The notes under the pieces are model-generated. The model searched no databases and was not told the origin of the DNA. It saw nothing but the letters and a program-made list of their open reading frames with translations. A stretch of DNA of 64,000 nucleotides, taken from Dorea sp. AF36-15AT. GTDB lineage: Bacteria; Bacillota; Clostridia; Lachnospirales; Lachnospiraceae. This document shows positions 1-7,686 of the stretch, piece after piece; the stretch's first letter is position 1; every line of letters begins with the position of its first letter. The translations under genes were made by a program, and so were the position numbers. Location: assembly GCF_003477705.1 (NCBI RefSeq), contig NZ_QUDV01000003.1, positions 247,473-311,472 on the forward strand, given 5' to 3'.

Positions 1-413
1 AACATTCCCTGAACAATGCGTACATAGTTTGGACTGAATTGTTTTGCCAACTTGAGCTGCCAGGTCTGTACATTTATCGCTTCTATTTCGGACACTTTCT
101 TCTTGTAGAAATAGGCAAAGTGTTTTTGAATGGTCGAGTAACGATTCTTGTAGGTACTTTCTTTCACCTGAGTTTTGTACCACGGAAGATAGATTTCTTC
201 AATAAACTTTTTGAAGGTAATGTCTTCCTTCTTATCAGCTAATTCTTCCGTTGATGCAAGAATCAATTTGGAATACTCGGCACGGGCTTCTTTTTTTGTT
301 GAGAATCCGCTGCGGTATTTTTGAATCTGTTTTCCGGTTACAGGATGATATCCGAGGTTGGCTCGAAAATAATAAGTGCCGTTTTCTGCTTTTTTAATTG
401 GATCTTTTGCCAT
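1..413 (-). CDS. int: Tyrosine recombinase integrase, N-terminal part (cut by window edge)
   Basis: Expected to insert and excise the element at its attachment site. The visible 137 residues begin MAKDPIKKAENGTYYFRANL, an arm-type DNA-binding domain of the Tn916/phage integrase class, followed by a SAM-like core-binding domain (about residues 60-137, FIEEIYLPWYKTQVKESTYK). The catalytic domain and tyrosine lie outside the window, so activity cannot be judged. AAGGAG sits 8 nt before the ATG. It is followed upstream by a DUF3173 gene in the same direction, the usual integration module of Firmicute ICEs. Its position implies that one ICE end lies just left of base 1. Confidence 0.9.
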   Translation of the reverse strand, partial: MAKDPIKKAENGTYYFRANLGYHPVTGKQIQKYRSGFSTKKEARAEYSKLILASTEELADKKEDITFKKFIEEIYLPWYKTQVKESTYKNRYSTIQKHFAYFYKKKVSEIEAINVQTWQLKLAKQFSPNYVRIVQGM

Positions 414-447
414 GATTTCACTCCTTACTAAAATGCAAAAAGCACGA

Positions 448-642
448 TCATTCTTGCTTATCGGGCAAAGTAATCCCTAATAATTCTTCAACGGCTTCTT
501 TTGGAACCCTGTCTAATTTTCTGGATTGATAATAGGTATGCCCCTTTTCTACCATAAGTTCCTTTGCTTTTTTGATAATATCAGCAGCAAAGGAAGGACC
601 GTAGCCTAATTCAATCAAATCCCTTTTTGTTACAGTTATCAT
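448..642 (-). CDS. DUF3173 family protein, probable excisionase-like helper of the integrase
   Basis: A 64-residue protein beginning MITVTKRDLIELGYGPSFAA and ending with ELLGITLPDKQE. It matches the DUF3173 family, small helix-turn-helix-like proteins encoded just before ICE integrases. An excisionase or directionality role is inferred from that position, not from a motif. I chose the internal ATG at 642 because an AAGGAG site precedes it and the family starts there. It is 34 nt upstream of the integrase and probably cotranscribed with it. A short inverted repeat GACAGG/CCTGTC at 659-684 lies just upstream and may be an operator. Confidence 0.75.
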   Translation of the reverse strand: MITVTKRDLIELGYGPSFAADIIKKAKELMVEKGHTYYQSRKLDRVPKEAVEELLGITLPDKQE

Positions 643-659
643 GAATCTCCTTTCCACAG

Positions 660-994
660 ACAGGGAATCAACTTGATACCTGTCTATTATTATATCAAAT
701 TTTGAGTAAAAGTTCTCTAATAAAAGCGCTATAAGCTAAAATCCCAAAAGTCTATGTTATTCTTTCAGAAGCCAGTTCCTATGCCCGTTCCGGCCACGTA
801 AAACGGTGTTACTTTGTAACTATTAAGCTGCAGGCGTGCGAAGATGCAAACTATCTGCAGTCACCTATATCAATCTCCCGAAAGATTTCTTTTGTTTTCA
901 AGGTACGGCGAATGGATATATTACCCATTCAATTAAGGAATAGGGGGCTTTTCTTTAAGATTGAAAAATTTTAAGAAAAAATGATAAAAATAAA
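660..994. other. Gene-free structured intergenic region
   Basis: No coding frame is convincing. It contains a GACAGG/CCTGTC dyad (659-684), a TATAAT-like -10 on the minus strand near 692 for the integrase module, and between about 775 and 905 a dense set of short dyads: GTTAC/GTAAC around a 3-nt loop near 810-825 and CTGCAG repeated about 30 nt apart near 828-860. This may be a structured RNA or a recombination/replication site. I could not assign it to a known family. Confidence 0.4.
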
Positions 995-1015
995 AGCTGC
1001 CTTGATTTGGCAGCC
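995..1015 (-). terminator. Intrinsic terminator of the XRE gene
   Basis: On the minus strand GGCTGCC, a 7-nt loop and GGCAGC are followed by TTTTATTTTT. It lies 9 nt after the stop codon of the XRE regulator at 1024. Confidence 0.8.
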
Positions 1016-1023
1016 ACGGAAAT

Positions 1024-1341
1024 CTATTTGCGTTTTAGAGCCAGACGATTCAGCATGGAAATGAGCGCAAGCATATCCTCGTCATCGAGTTGTTTCATCA
1101 GATCAGTTGCTTTGTCAATCAGAGGAAGATTGTGCAGCTCTGAATCGAAGAACTGTTGAGGAGTGACTTCCAGATAGTCACAGATATCCAGAAAGCTCTG
1201 CATGGTAGGCAGAGAACGTCCGGAAGTGAGGGACTGGATGTAGCTTTTATTTTTGCCAAGATCCAGACTCATCTGATATTCAGATACATTTTTCTTTAAA
1301 CGCAGTTCGCTGATGCGTTCTCCAATAAAGTTTTTATCCAT
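1024..1341 (-). CDS. XRE-family helix-turn-helix transcriptional regulator
   Basis: A 105-residue DNA-binding protein with an N-terminal HTH of the Cro/CI type (about residues 4-60: IGERISELRLKKNVSEYQMS then NKSYIQSLTSGRSLPTMQSF) and a helical C-terminal tail (DEDMLALISMLNRLALKRK). Start MDKNF is preferred over an upstream in-frame ATG because AGAGGTG lies 6-12 nt before it. It is probably a repressor controlling the integration module or the divergent operon at 1.5-10 kb. Its target operator was not identified. Confidence 0.85.
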   Translation of the reverse strand: MDKNFIGERISELRLKKNVSEYQMSLDLGKNKSYIQSLTSGRSLPTMQSFLDICDYLEVTPQQFFDSELHNLPLIDKATDLMKQLDDEDMLALISMLNRLALKRK

Positions 1342-1527
1342 ACATTTACACCTCTCTTCCACATTTTAAACTATTTACTTACAGCAAATTACGGAATAAA
1401 ATAGAGATATATTTGAAATATAGTGATTATTCCGTAATATAACCGTAATTTACTAAAATGATACAAAAAAAGAAATTATGGATGATAGAAAATGGATTTT
1501 GGGGTATGATGATAGCAAAGGAAGTGG

Positions 1528-1722
1528 ATGTCTGTGCGGATTATAGGAAATGAGCAGGAAATTGAATGGGCGAAGGAAGCACTGCGGAATCAATGTAACG
1601 ATTGTCCCTACTTGGACTGCTGTAATGAAAAGGCGAAAGAGGAGTCAAAGCAGTGTGGAACGGTTCGGTTTGGCTGCCGGGAGTATCTGAAAGAGAAGAT
1701 TGAATTCGTAGTAGAAAAATAG
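1528..1722 (+). CDS. Small cysteine-rich protein of unknown function
   Basis: A 64-residue protein with five cysteines in its middle (CNDCPYLDCCNEK and a later QCGTVRFGC), suggesting a small metal-binding or disulfide-bonded fold. Start ATG at 1528 follows AAAGGAAGTGG. It is transcribed away from the XRE gene and sits before the attenuator leader of the main operon. No family was recognised. The Cys spacing resembles small zinc-binding ICE proteins, but that is only an impression. Confidence 0.6.
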   Translation: MSVRIIGNEQEIEWAKEALRNQCNDCPYLDCCNEKAKEESKQCGTVRFGCREYLKEKIEFVVEK

Positions 1723-1771
1723 ATGTAGTATTTTGAACAAATATAAACACCATATATAGTATAAGCCTGAA

Positions 1772-1800
1772 TTGACATGAGGAATATCTTGTGCTAGTAT
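1772..1800 (+). promoter_or_regulatory. Sigma-A promoter of the DNA-processing operon
   Basis: TTGACA (1772-1777), a 17-nt spacer and TAGTAT (1795-1800). The downstream half of the spacer and the -10 (ATCTTGTGCTAGTAT) closely match two other promoters on the minus strand at 26048-26076 and 41227-41255, which suggests a shared regulator or common descent. Confidence 0.8.
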
Positions 1801-1869
1801 ACTGATATAGTTTATTTTATGCACACCCTTTTTGGGGAGTTTCGGGATTCATAAGAATCTCCAAACTTA

Positions 1870-2027
1870 CAGGAAACAGCAGGAGCTGATTCCTGGCATA
1901 AGTAGTTTATGTTTGTAGTGAGTGTCACGGTATGCCTTTTTTGGCTGCGTGGCACTTTTGTTTTTTCAGGAAGAAACCAGACTTTTAAGAATGAACAGAG
2001 AAAAGACTCTCTTTTCATTCTTTTTTT
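1870..2027 (+). promoter_or_regulatory. Attenuator leader: hairpin, conserved box and two tandem terminators
   Basis: In order: a hairpin CAGGAA..TTCCTG with an inner CAGC/GCTG stem and AGGA loop (1870-1895); the box GTAGTTTATGTTTG (1902-1915); terminator 1, GTGTCACG/CGTGGCAC with an inner GCC/GGC and a T-rich run (1922-1966); terminator 2, GAATGA/TCATTC followed by seven T (1989-2027). A UUCG-capped hairpin follows at about 2066-2082. The layout is repeated before the ligase gene (minus, about 26 kb) and the SSB gene (minus, about 41 kb). Transcription of the operon should therefore depend on readthrough. A trans-acting antiterminator is an inference. Confidence 0.7.
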
Positions 2028-2120
2028 GTGCTTACATTTAGGTTTCGGCATAGTTGCATGCCACAACCAGCTTCGGCTGTTGATGGATAAATATTATTTT
2101 AAGAAAGGTGGAATAAGAAC

Positions 2121-3260
2121 ATGAATGAAGCAAGAGTGTATGCAGATGGATTTGAGAGATCCTTTGCAGAAGTAAAAGATCTGCTGGAGTTTCTGGCAGA
2201 GAGAGGAAGAAATGCCAAATGGATCAGAAAGCCAACGAATACGTTACGGCTGGCACCACTGGAAAAGGAGGCTCAAAATCTGGATGCGGCAGATGCATCC
2301 ATGGAAGAAATTTTGGAGGATACAGAGAAGAATACGCAGCTTGTACTGAAAATGAGAGGAGAATCCTATCCGGTACGTGACTGTGCCATCCGCACCATTT
2401 TAAGCCGCGCAGGTGTCAATGGAGACGGGCTTCGCAAGCTGGATAAGGCAACATATGCGAAGGTAGTCAATTACTGCCTGCGGGTTGCAAAAGGGGATGC
2501 CCTGATTAAGATTGCGGACGGAAAGGTTTCCGCAGTACATGGCGGGGATAAACATGATTATTGCATCCTTGATATGAAAGCCATGTTTGAGACAACCTGC
2601 GAATATCTGAATCTGAATTTCAAAGGCAGTGTTTACATGGAGGGCTCTGGTATCTATGACCATTCCATTGTATCTGCCATGTGGAAGCTCGGAGGAAGTC
2701 AGGAACTTCTGGATACTTACCGAAAAGCACTGGATGCACACGGAATGGATGAGAAGATCCTGTCACCGGCACTTCGTTTTACCACATCTGACGTGGCAGC
2801 GAGCGGTGCAAATCTGTATCCGATGCTTTTGACAGACGGACCAAACGGCGTTATCAGTCTGGGAAGTCCAATCAAGCTGGCTCACGATAAAGGGGCAACG
2901 ATTCTGGACTTCCGGAAAAATCTGGAGCAGGTATGCGCCCGCTATGTGGATGCGATGAAGAATCTTACTCAGCTTATGGACATTGAGATCCGTAATCCGG
3001 TGAACTGCCTGAAGCTGCTGATGAAGGAACTTGGCATTAAACAGAAGATCCGGAATGAGGTGGTGGAGCTATTTGTATCCCAGAACGGGGAAGGTGCCTG
3101 TACGGCACATGATCTTTATTATGCCATGAATGAAGCCTCCTTTTTTGCAGCCTGTGAAGGAATGTCCGGACAGGGCATCCTGAAGCTGGAGGAGGATATT
3201 ACGAAGGCGCTTATAAAAGACTGGAAAAAATATGACGTTTATGGAGCAGTCAAATGTTAG
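2121..3260 (+). CDS. Conserved ICE protein of unknown function (tentatively DUF932-like)
   Basis: A 379-residue soluble protein, first gene of the 2.1-10.2 kb operon, with AAAGGTGG 9-14 nt before the ATG. No catalytic motif was identified. Recognisable stretches are VHGGDKHDYCILDMKAMFET in the middle and a helical C-terminal half. The size, position before a YqaJ nuclease, and general look resemble the DUF932-type proteins of phages and plasmids, but this is tentative. It overlaps nothing and is followed within 11 nt by the YqaJ gene, so a linked role in DNA processing or in protecting incoming DNA is plausible. Confidence 0.6.
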   Translation: MNEARVYADGFERSFAEVKDLLEFLAERGRNAKWIRKPTNTLRLAPLEKEAQNLDAADASMEEILEDTEKNTQLVLKMRGESYPVRDCAIRTILSRAGVNGDGLRKLDKATYAKVVNYCLRVAKGDALIKIADGKVSAVHGGDKHDYCILDMKAMFETTCEYLNLNFKGSVYMEGSGIYDHSIVSAMWKLGGSQELLDTYRKALDAHGMDEKILSPALRFTTSDVAASGANLYPMLLTDGPNGVISLGSPIKLAHDKGATILDFRKNLEQVCARYVDAMKNLTQLMDIEIRNPVNCLKLLMKELGIKQKIRNEVVELFVSQNGEGACTAHDLYYAMNEASFFAACEGMSGQGILKLEEDITKALIKDWKKYDVYGAVKC

Positions 3261-3271
3261 GAGGAATTGGA

Positions 3272-4312
3272 ATGAATAACAAAGCAGAGTATACACCGGA
3301 AAAGGTTGTGGATATCAGTAACCTGTCAAGAGAAGACTGGTTGGAATACCGCAAAAAAGGAATCGGCGGCAGTGATGTAGCGGCAATCATGGGGATCTCT
3401 CCATTTGCCACTATCCGGGATCTGTTTTACAACAAAACAGGTGTGCAGCCGGTCATTCAGGAGGAAGAGGAAAGCAACTGGGTTGCCAAGGAAGTCGGAC
3501 ACCGGCTGGAAGATCTGGTGGCAGAAATCTTTTCCAAAAAGACCGGACTGGAAGTATTTCCGGTACGTGTCATGTTCCGGCATCCATTATATCCGTTCAT
3601 GCTTGCAGATGTGGATTTTTTTGTTCGTATGCCGGATGGGACATTTGCGATTCTGGAATGTAAAACCTGCAATTATAATGCGAAAGATAAGTGGGCTGAT
3701 GAGGGTATTCCAGCTCATTATGTGCTGCAGGTAAGGCATTATCTGTCTGTGATGAATATGCAGAAAGCCTTTATCGCATGCCTGTATGGAAATAACGAGA
3801 ATGAGTTTGTGTATCGCACCATTGAGCGTGATCTGATTGAGGAAGAAGACATCATTGATCAGGAAACGTATTTCTGGCAGGAACATGTATTGAAAAATGT
3901 AGTACCGCCGCATAACGGGAATTCCGATCTGGTTCTGGCAAATATCCGTAATTATGGTGGTTTTGCAGACAAATCTATTCCGGAAATTGTGCTTTCCGGT
4001 CTGGAATCAAAAAATCTTGAGAAGTATCTTACCCTTTCGGAGGAAAAGTCACAGTTGGAAAAACGGAAAAAGGAAATCGAAGCAGAACAGCGGGCAATCA
4101 GTGTTCCTTTTGTGGAACAGCTGGGGCAGGGCTGCAAGGCAGTGCTGGAGGACGGTACGAACCGTTACCGTATTACCTATAATCCGACCAGACGTACTTC
4201 GGTTGGGAAAGACCAGATGGAGAAGCTGAAAAACCAGCATCCGGATATCTATGAGGAATATACAAAAACAACGGAGAGCCGTACTTTCCGAATTAAGAAG
4301 GAGGCGGCGTAA
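3272..4312 (+). CDS. YqaJ-family viral-type recombinase (PD-(D/E)XK exonuclease)
   Basis: A 346-residue nuclease of the YqaJ/lambda-exonuclease fold. The family signature WLEYRKKGIGGSDVAAIMGI is near residue 25, the metal-binding core is LADVDFF ... AILECKT (about residues 110-135), and the QVRHYL motif follows. A coiled segment is near residues 255-290. The start at 3272 has GGAGG 8 nt upstream; an earlier in-frame ATG lacks one. Such enzymes resect double-stranded ends for single-strand annealing recombination. Here the gene is in an operon with a helicase and a candidate annealing protein. Its TAA overlaps the next small ATG. Confidence 0.9.
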   Translation: MNNKAEYTPEKVVDISNLSREDWLEYRKKGIGGSDVAAIMGISPFATIRDLFYNKTGVQPVIQEEEESNWVAKEVGHRLEDLVAEIFSKKTGLEVFPVRVMFRHPLYPFMLADVDFFVRMPDGTFAILECKTCNYNAKDKWADEGIPAHYVLQVRHYLSVMNMQKAFIACLYGNNENEFVYRTIERDLIEEEDIIDQETYFWQEHVLKNVVPPHNGNSDLVLANIRNYGGFADKSIPEIVLSGLESKNLEKYLTLSEEKSQLEKRKKEIEAEQRAISVPFVEQLGQGCKAVLEDGTNRYRITYNPTRRTSVGKDQMEKLKNQHPDIYEEYTKTTESRTFRIKKEAA

Positions 4313-4380
4313 TGAGAAAACCAAATGAACGGATGCGGATAAAAAGCTGGAGGGATATAAACAATGAGGTGCAGATTTAA
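4312..4380 (+). CDS. Tiny ORF (22 aa) coupling YqaJ to the helicase
   Basis: The ATG overlaps the stop of the YqaJ gene (TAATG) and the frame (MRKPNERMRIKSW...) ends 17 nt inside the helicase gene. Its own ribosome site would be GGAGGCGG before 4310. It may serve translational coupling rather than encode a functional peptide. There is no homology to judge by. Confidence 0.3.
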   Translation: MRKPNERMRIKSWRDINNEVQI

Positions 4381-6601
4381 ACATAAGATTTTCCAGAATG
4401 AGGAGAATGGGTATACGATTGCCATATTCACCACACAGGATACGTCTGTCCCCCTGTCAGCCAGAGACAAATATCTGGCATCCCGGAATATCATCGGCTT
4501 CTCAGCGATTGGATTCGGTCTTCCGCTTACAGACGAGATTGAGCTTGAGATGGAAGGCAGATGGGAGAGCGGAGAGCATGGAACTCAGTATCAGGTGGAA
4601 AATTTCATGGAGGTTGTACCACGGACAAAGGAGGGTATCTTAGGATACCTTTCTTCCGGTGCAATCAAAGGTATCGGTCCCAAGATGGCAGATACTATTT
4701 TCCGGAAGTTTGGGCTTCAGACACTGGAAATCATGGAAAACAACCCGCAGGAACTCTTGAAGATCCGTGGAATTTCCGAGAAGAAGCTGGCTGCTATTGT
4801 GGAGTCCTATGGAAAAAACCAGGTGTTCCGGGAACTGATGACGTTTCTGGCGCCTTTTAAGGTAACACCCAAAAAAGTGAATATGATTCTGAAGAAATTC
4901 GGAAATGAATCGGTGGATATTATCCGGCACCGCCCTTACATGCTGAGTGCAGTCAAAGGCTTCGGGTTTCTGACTGTGGATGCGATCGGAAGACAGTGCT
5001 GCTGTGCACTCAATGATCCCATGCGGATATCCGGGTGCATCGGACATATCATGAATCAGGCAATGAAAGAAGGACATCTGTTTAAGCAGCGTCAGGAGGT
5101 TATCAGGGAAGCACTGGAAATACTGAACCGGGATCTGCAGGTCATGGCAGTATCGGAGCAGGATGTCAGTCAGGTGCTTTACCGGCTGGTGCTGCAAAAA
5201 AGCATTGTTGTGGAGGAAGAACGGATCTATTCTATCCGGCAGTATGAAGAAGAAACACAGACCGCTTCCATGATAGCCAGACGGCTTTTGGAGAAGCCGG
5301 TTTTGCTGTCCATTGAACCGGAGCTGGAAAAGGCACAGAAGACACTGGGGATCACGCTGTCAGAAACACAGAAACAGGCAGTGCGGATGGTGTTTGCACA
5401 TCCCATCAGTATTATTACCGGAGGTCCCGGAACCGGAAAGACAACGGTTCTCAAGGTGATTCTCTATATCCATCAGGCGTTATGCAGGTCAGAGGTACAG
5501 CTTATGGCTCCGACCGGACGTGCGGCAAGACGTATGGTGGAGAGTACCGGCTGTGAAAATGCATCCACGATGCATCTGGCCCTGGGGCTTTTGGGAGATG
5601 ATACGGATTTTGAACCGGATTTTGAGTACCTGTCTGCCGGATTTCTAAATGTAGATGAGGTGTCCATGGTGGACATGCATCTTGCCTATGAATTTTTCCG
5701 GCGGGTTAGCAGACATGCCAGAGTCCTTTTAGTCGGGGATAAGAACCAGCTTCCATCCGTAGGAGCCGGGGATGTGTTCCGGCAACTGATTGCCTGCGGG
5801 CTGATTCCGGTCACGGTACTGGATCTGGTTTACCGGCAGGGCGCTTTGAGCAGCATACCTTATAATGCAAAACTGATGCAGGAGAATAAGACTAATCTGA
5901 GCTTTGGGGAGGATTTTCAGTTCATTGCCTGTAAAGGAGCAGATGAAGCGGCAGAGATTGTCCGGAGGATTTATCTGGACGAGATTGCAAAAAACGGCAT
6001 GGATCAGGTACAGATCCTGACTCCGTATCGGAAACGCAGTGCTGCCGGAGTGGATGAATTGAACAAATCTCTGGAGGATTTTGTAAATCCGCCAATCGCA
6101 GGGAAGAAGGAACTGCATATCGGCAGTCAGGTGTTCCGGGTTGGCGATAAGATTTTACAGAATAAAAATACCGAGATGGCGAGTAACGGCGATCTGGGCA
6201 GGATACTGGACTGTATCACGGATGAGGATGGAAATGCCAGGGCAGTGATCGGATTCCCGGATGGGCGGCAGGTGCAATATGAAGCTGACCAGATGGAAAT
6301 GATCGAACATGCTAACGCAACAACCATCCATAAGGCACAGGGTTCCGAATGTCCGGTTGTCATCATCCCTTGGGTAAAAGCCTTTTATATGATGCTGAAG
6401 CGCAATATTCTCTATACCGGAGTGACCAGAGCGAAAAGCAAGGTTTATCTGGTAGGGGAATGGGCTGCAGTCTGTCAGGCAATCCATACGGATGACAGCG
6501 GGACAAGGAACACCATTCTGAGTGAGCGGATCGTACAGTATTACGATCAGTATCAGAGTGAACAGAAACCGGAAATGGAGCAGTTAAAACTTGTTGTTTA
6601 A
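4364..6601 (+). CDS. recD2: RecD2-like ATP-dependent DNA helicase (SF1B)
   Basis: A 745-residue helicase of the RecD/RecD2 family. The N-terminal OB-like part is followed by helix-hairpin-helix segments (IKGIGPKMADTIFRKFG and ELLKIRGISEKKLAAI, about residues 95-150). Walker A is ITGGPGTGKTTVLK (about 350), Walker B is NVDEVSMVD (about 430), then VYRQ, and the C-terminal motifs TIHKAQGSE and YTGVTRAK. These are the SF1B set with a complete ATPase. It probably unwinds DNA during element replication or recombination. GGAGGG lies 9 nt before the ATG. It follows YqaJ in the same operon. Confidence 0.9.
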   Translation: MRCRFKHKIFQNEENGYTIAIFTTQDTSVPLSARDKYLASRNIIGFSAIGFGLPLTDEIELEMEGRWESGEHGTQYQVENFMEVVPRTKEGILGYLSSGAIKGIGPKMADTIFRKFGLQTLEIMENNPQELLKIRGISEKKLAAIVESYGKNQVFRELMTFLAPFKVTPKKVNMILKKFGNESVDIIRHRPYMLSAVKGFGFLTVDAIGRQCCCALNDPMRISGCIGHIMNQAMKEGHLFKQRQEVIREALEILNRDLQVMAVSEQDVSQVLYRLVLQKSIVVEEERIYSIRQYEEETQTASMIARRLLEKPVLLSIEPELEKAQKTLGITLSETQKQAVRMVFAHPISIITGGPGTGKTTVLKVILYIHQALCRSEVQLMAPTGRAARRMVESTGCENASTMHLALGLLGDDTDFEPDFEYLSAGFLNVDEVSMVDMHLAYEFFRRVSRHARVLLVGDKNQLPSVGAGDVFRQLIACGLIPVTVLDLVYRQGALSSIPYNAKLMQENKTNLSFGEDFQFIACKGADEAAEIVRRIYLDEIAKNGMDQVQILTPYRKRSAAGVDELNKSLEDFVNPPIAGKKELHIGSQVFRVGDKILQNKNTEMASNGDLGRILDCITDEDGNARAVIGFPDGRQVQYEADQMEMIEHANATTIHKAQGSECPVVIIPWVKAFYMMLKRNILYTGVTRAKSKVYLVGEWAAVCQAIHTDDSGTRNTILSERIVQYYDQYQSEQKPEMEQLKLVV

Positions 6602-6684
6602 AAATATTTTTCAATTTTTGAAATAAGCGGACTATTACTCTTATATAGGGGAACGTCTGCTTTTCTAAATGAAAGGAGCAGAGA

Positions 6685-7632
6685 ATGAAAGAATTATTGT
6701 ATAAGAAATCAGAGGCAGTTGCCGCTTTGAACCGTGTGGATGGCTTCCATCCGATGGAACTGGCAAGAAAGATTGGAGAAGAAGGGCAGGAGGAGCAGCT
6801 TTATCTGGATGTGAAATACCGGAAGCTATGGTTTCGTCTGGTCAATCCGGCAGGAAAGATCATCAGCCGGATTATCACTTTCACAGAGAACATGGCAGTT
6901 GTGGAAGCACGTATCTATCTGGATAAATGTGATCAGGAAGACAATTATGTAGCCAATTCCTTTTCGCAGAAATTCCGGAGCGATGACCCGAAGTTTGGAG
7001 ACAAATTTCTGGAAATGGCAGAAACAGCAGCCGTAGGAAGGGCATTATCGGATGCCGGATATGGTGTGCAGTTTGCGGATGTGGGAGAGGAAAATGATCC
7101 TGCACAGGTAGATGCCGGAATTCCATATCAGAATCCACAGATGCCGGATTCAGGTGCCATGGAAAATGCAGCCATGCCGGATTCGGGTGTCATGCCAAAT
7201 GCCCCTATGCCAACTTATGGAGAGATGCCAGGTCAGCCGGAATATGCAGGCCAGCAGATGATGAATCAGTTCTATCAGCAGGCACAGGCGGCGGGAAGCA
7301 CCATTTACCATGGCAGTGGACAAATGCCTGGCTACGGTTCCGCTCCGGCTGCCTCTACGCCGCCAAAGACCGGACAGATGCTGCAGGGAGCATTACAGAA
7401 TCTGGATACGTCCCTTCCGGTAGAAGAACTGATGAAACACATGAACTATGAAATGGCAGTCGGGACTGTGATTCCGGGAAAGGGAAAATACGGCGGAAAG
7501 ACCATGGGACAGGTGGCAGTTGAAAGCCCGTCAACGATCCAGTGGTTTGCCGAGCAATATTCCGGACCGAACAATCTGGTTCCGGCGGCAGCAAAGGTAA
7601 TTTTACAAAAAGCAATGCCGATGGCTGGTTAA
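6685..7632 (+). CDS. Candidate single-strand annealing protein with disordered tail
   Basis: A 315-residue protein. The N-terminal 130 residues have the pattern of Rad52/Erf-like annealing proteins: aromatic-rich strands (YRKLWFRLVNPAGKIISRII), then MAVVEARIYLD, then the helix EMAETAAVGRALSDAGYG, which resembles the AET.AIGRAL signature of phage annealing proteins. The middle (about 140-245) is low complexity, rich in Met, Pro, Gly and Gln. The C-terminal 60 residues form a short folded segment (GKGKYGGKTMGQVAVESPST). Position after a YqaJ nuclease supports the exonuclease/annealase pairing known from phages. Family assignment is an inference from motif shape. Confidence 0.55.
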   Translation: MKELLYKKSEAVAALNRVDGFHPMELARKIGEEGQEEQLYLDVKYRKLWFRLVNPAGKIISRIITFTENMAVVEARIYLDKCDQEDNYVANSFSQKFRSDDPKFGDKFLEMAETAAVGRALSDAGYGVQFADVGEENDPAQVDAGIPYQNPQMPDSGAMENAAMPDSGVMPNAPMPTYGEMPGQPEYAGQQMMNQFYQQAQAAGSTIYHGSGQMPGYGSAPAASTPPKTGQMLQGALQNLDTSLPVEELMKHMNYEMAVGTVIPGKGKYGGKTMGQVAVESPSTIQWFAEQYSGPNNLVPAAAKVILQKAMPMAG

Positions 7633-7637
7633 GGAAG

Positions 7638-7666
7638 AACCCCGCAGAGAGCTTTTTTCTGCGGGG
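7638..7666 (+). repeat. GC-rich inverted repeat before the primase gene
   Basis: CCCCGCAGA and TCTGCGGGG flank a short T-rich loop, directly before the AAAGGAGG ribosome site of the primase gene. There is no T tract after it on the plus strand, so it is more likely an mRNA stability or processing hairpin than a terminator. Confidence 0.55.
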
Positions 7667-7686
7667 GAAAGGAGGAAGAGACCGGG

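Noticed and set aside
1909..2124. A 71-codon frame in the leader of the main operon
   Set aside because: It is made of the two terminator hairpins and T tracts and lacks a ribosome site; better explained as leader RNA.
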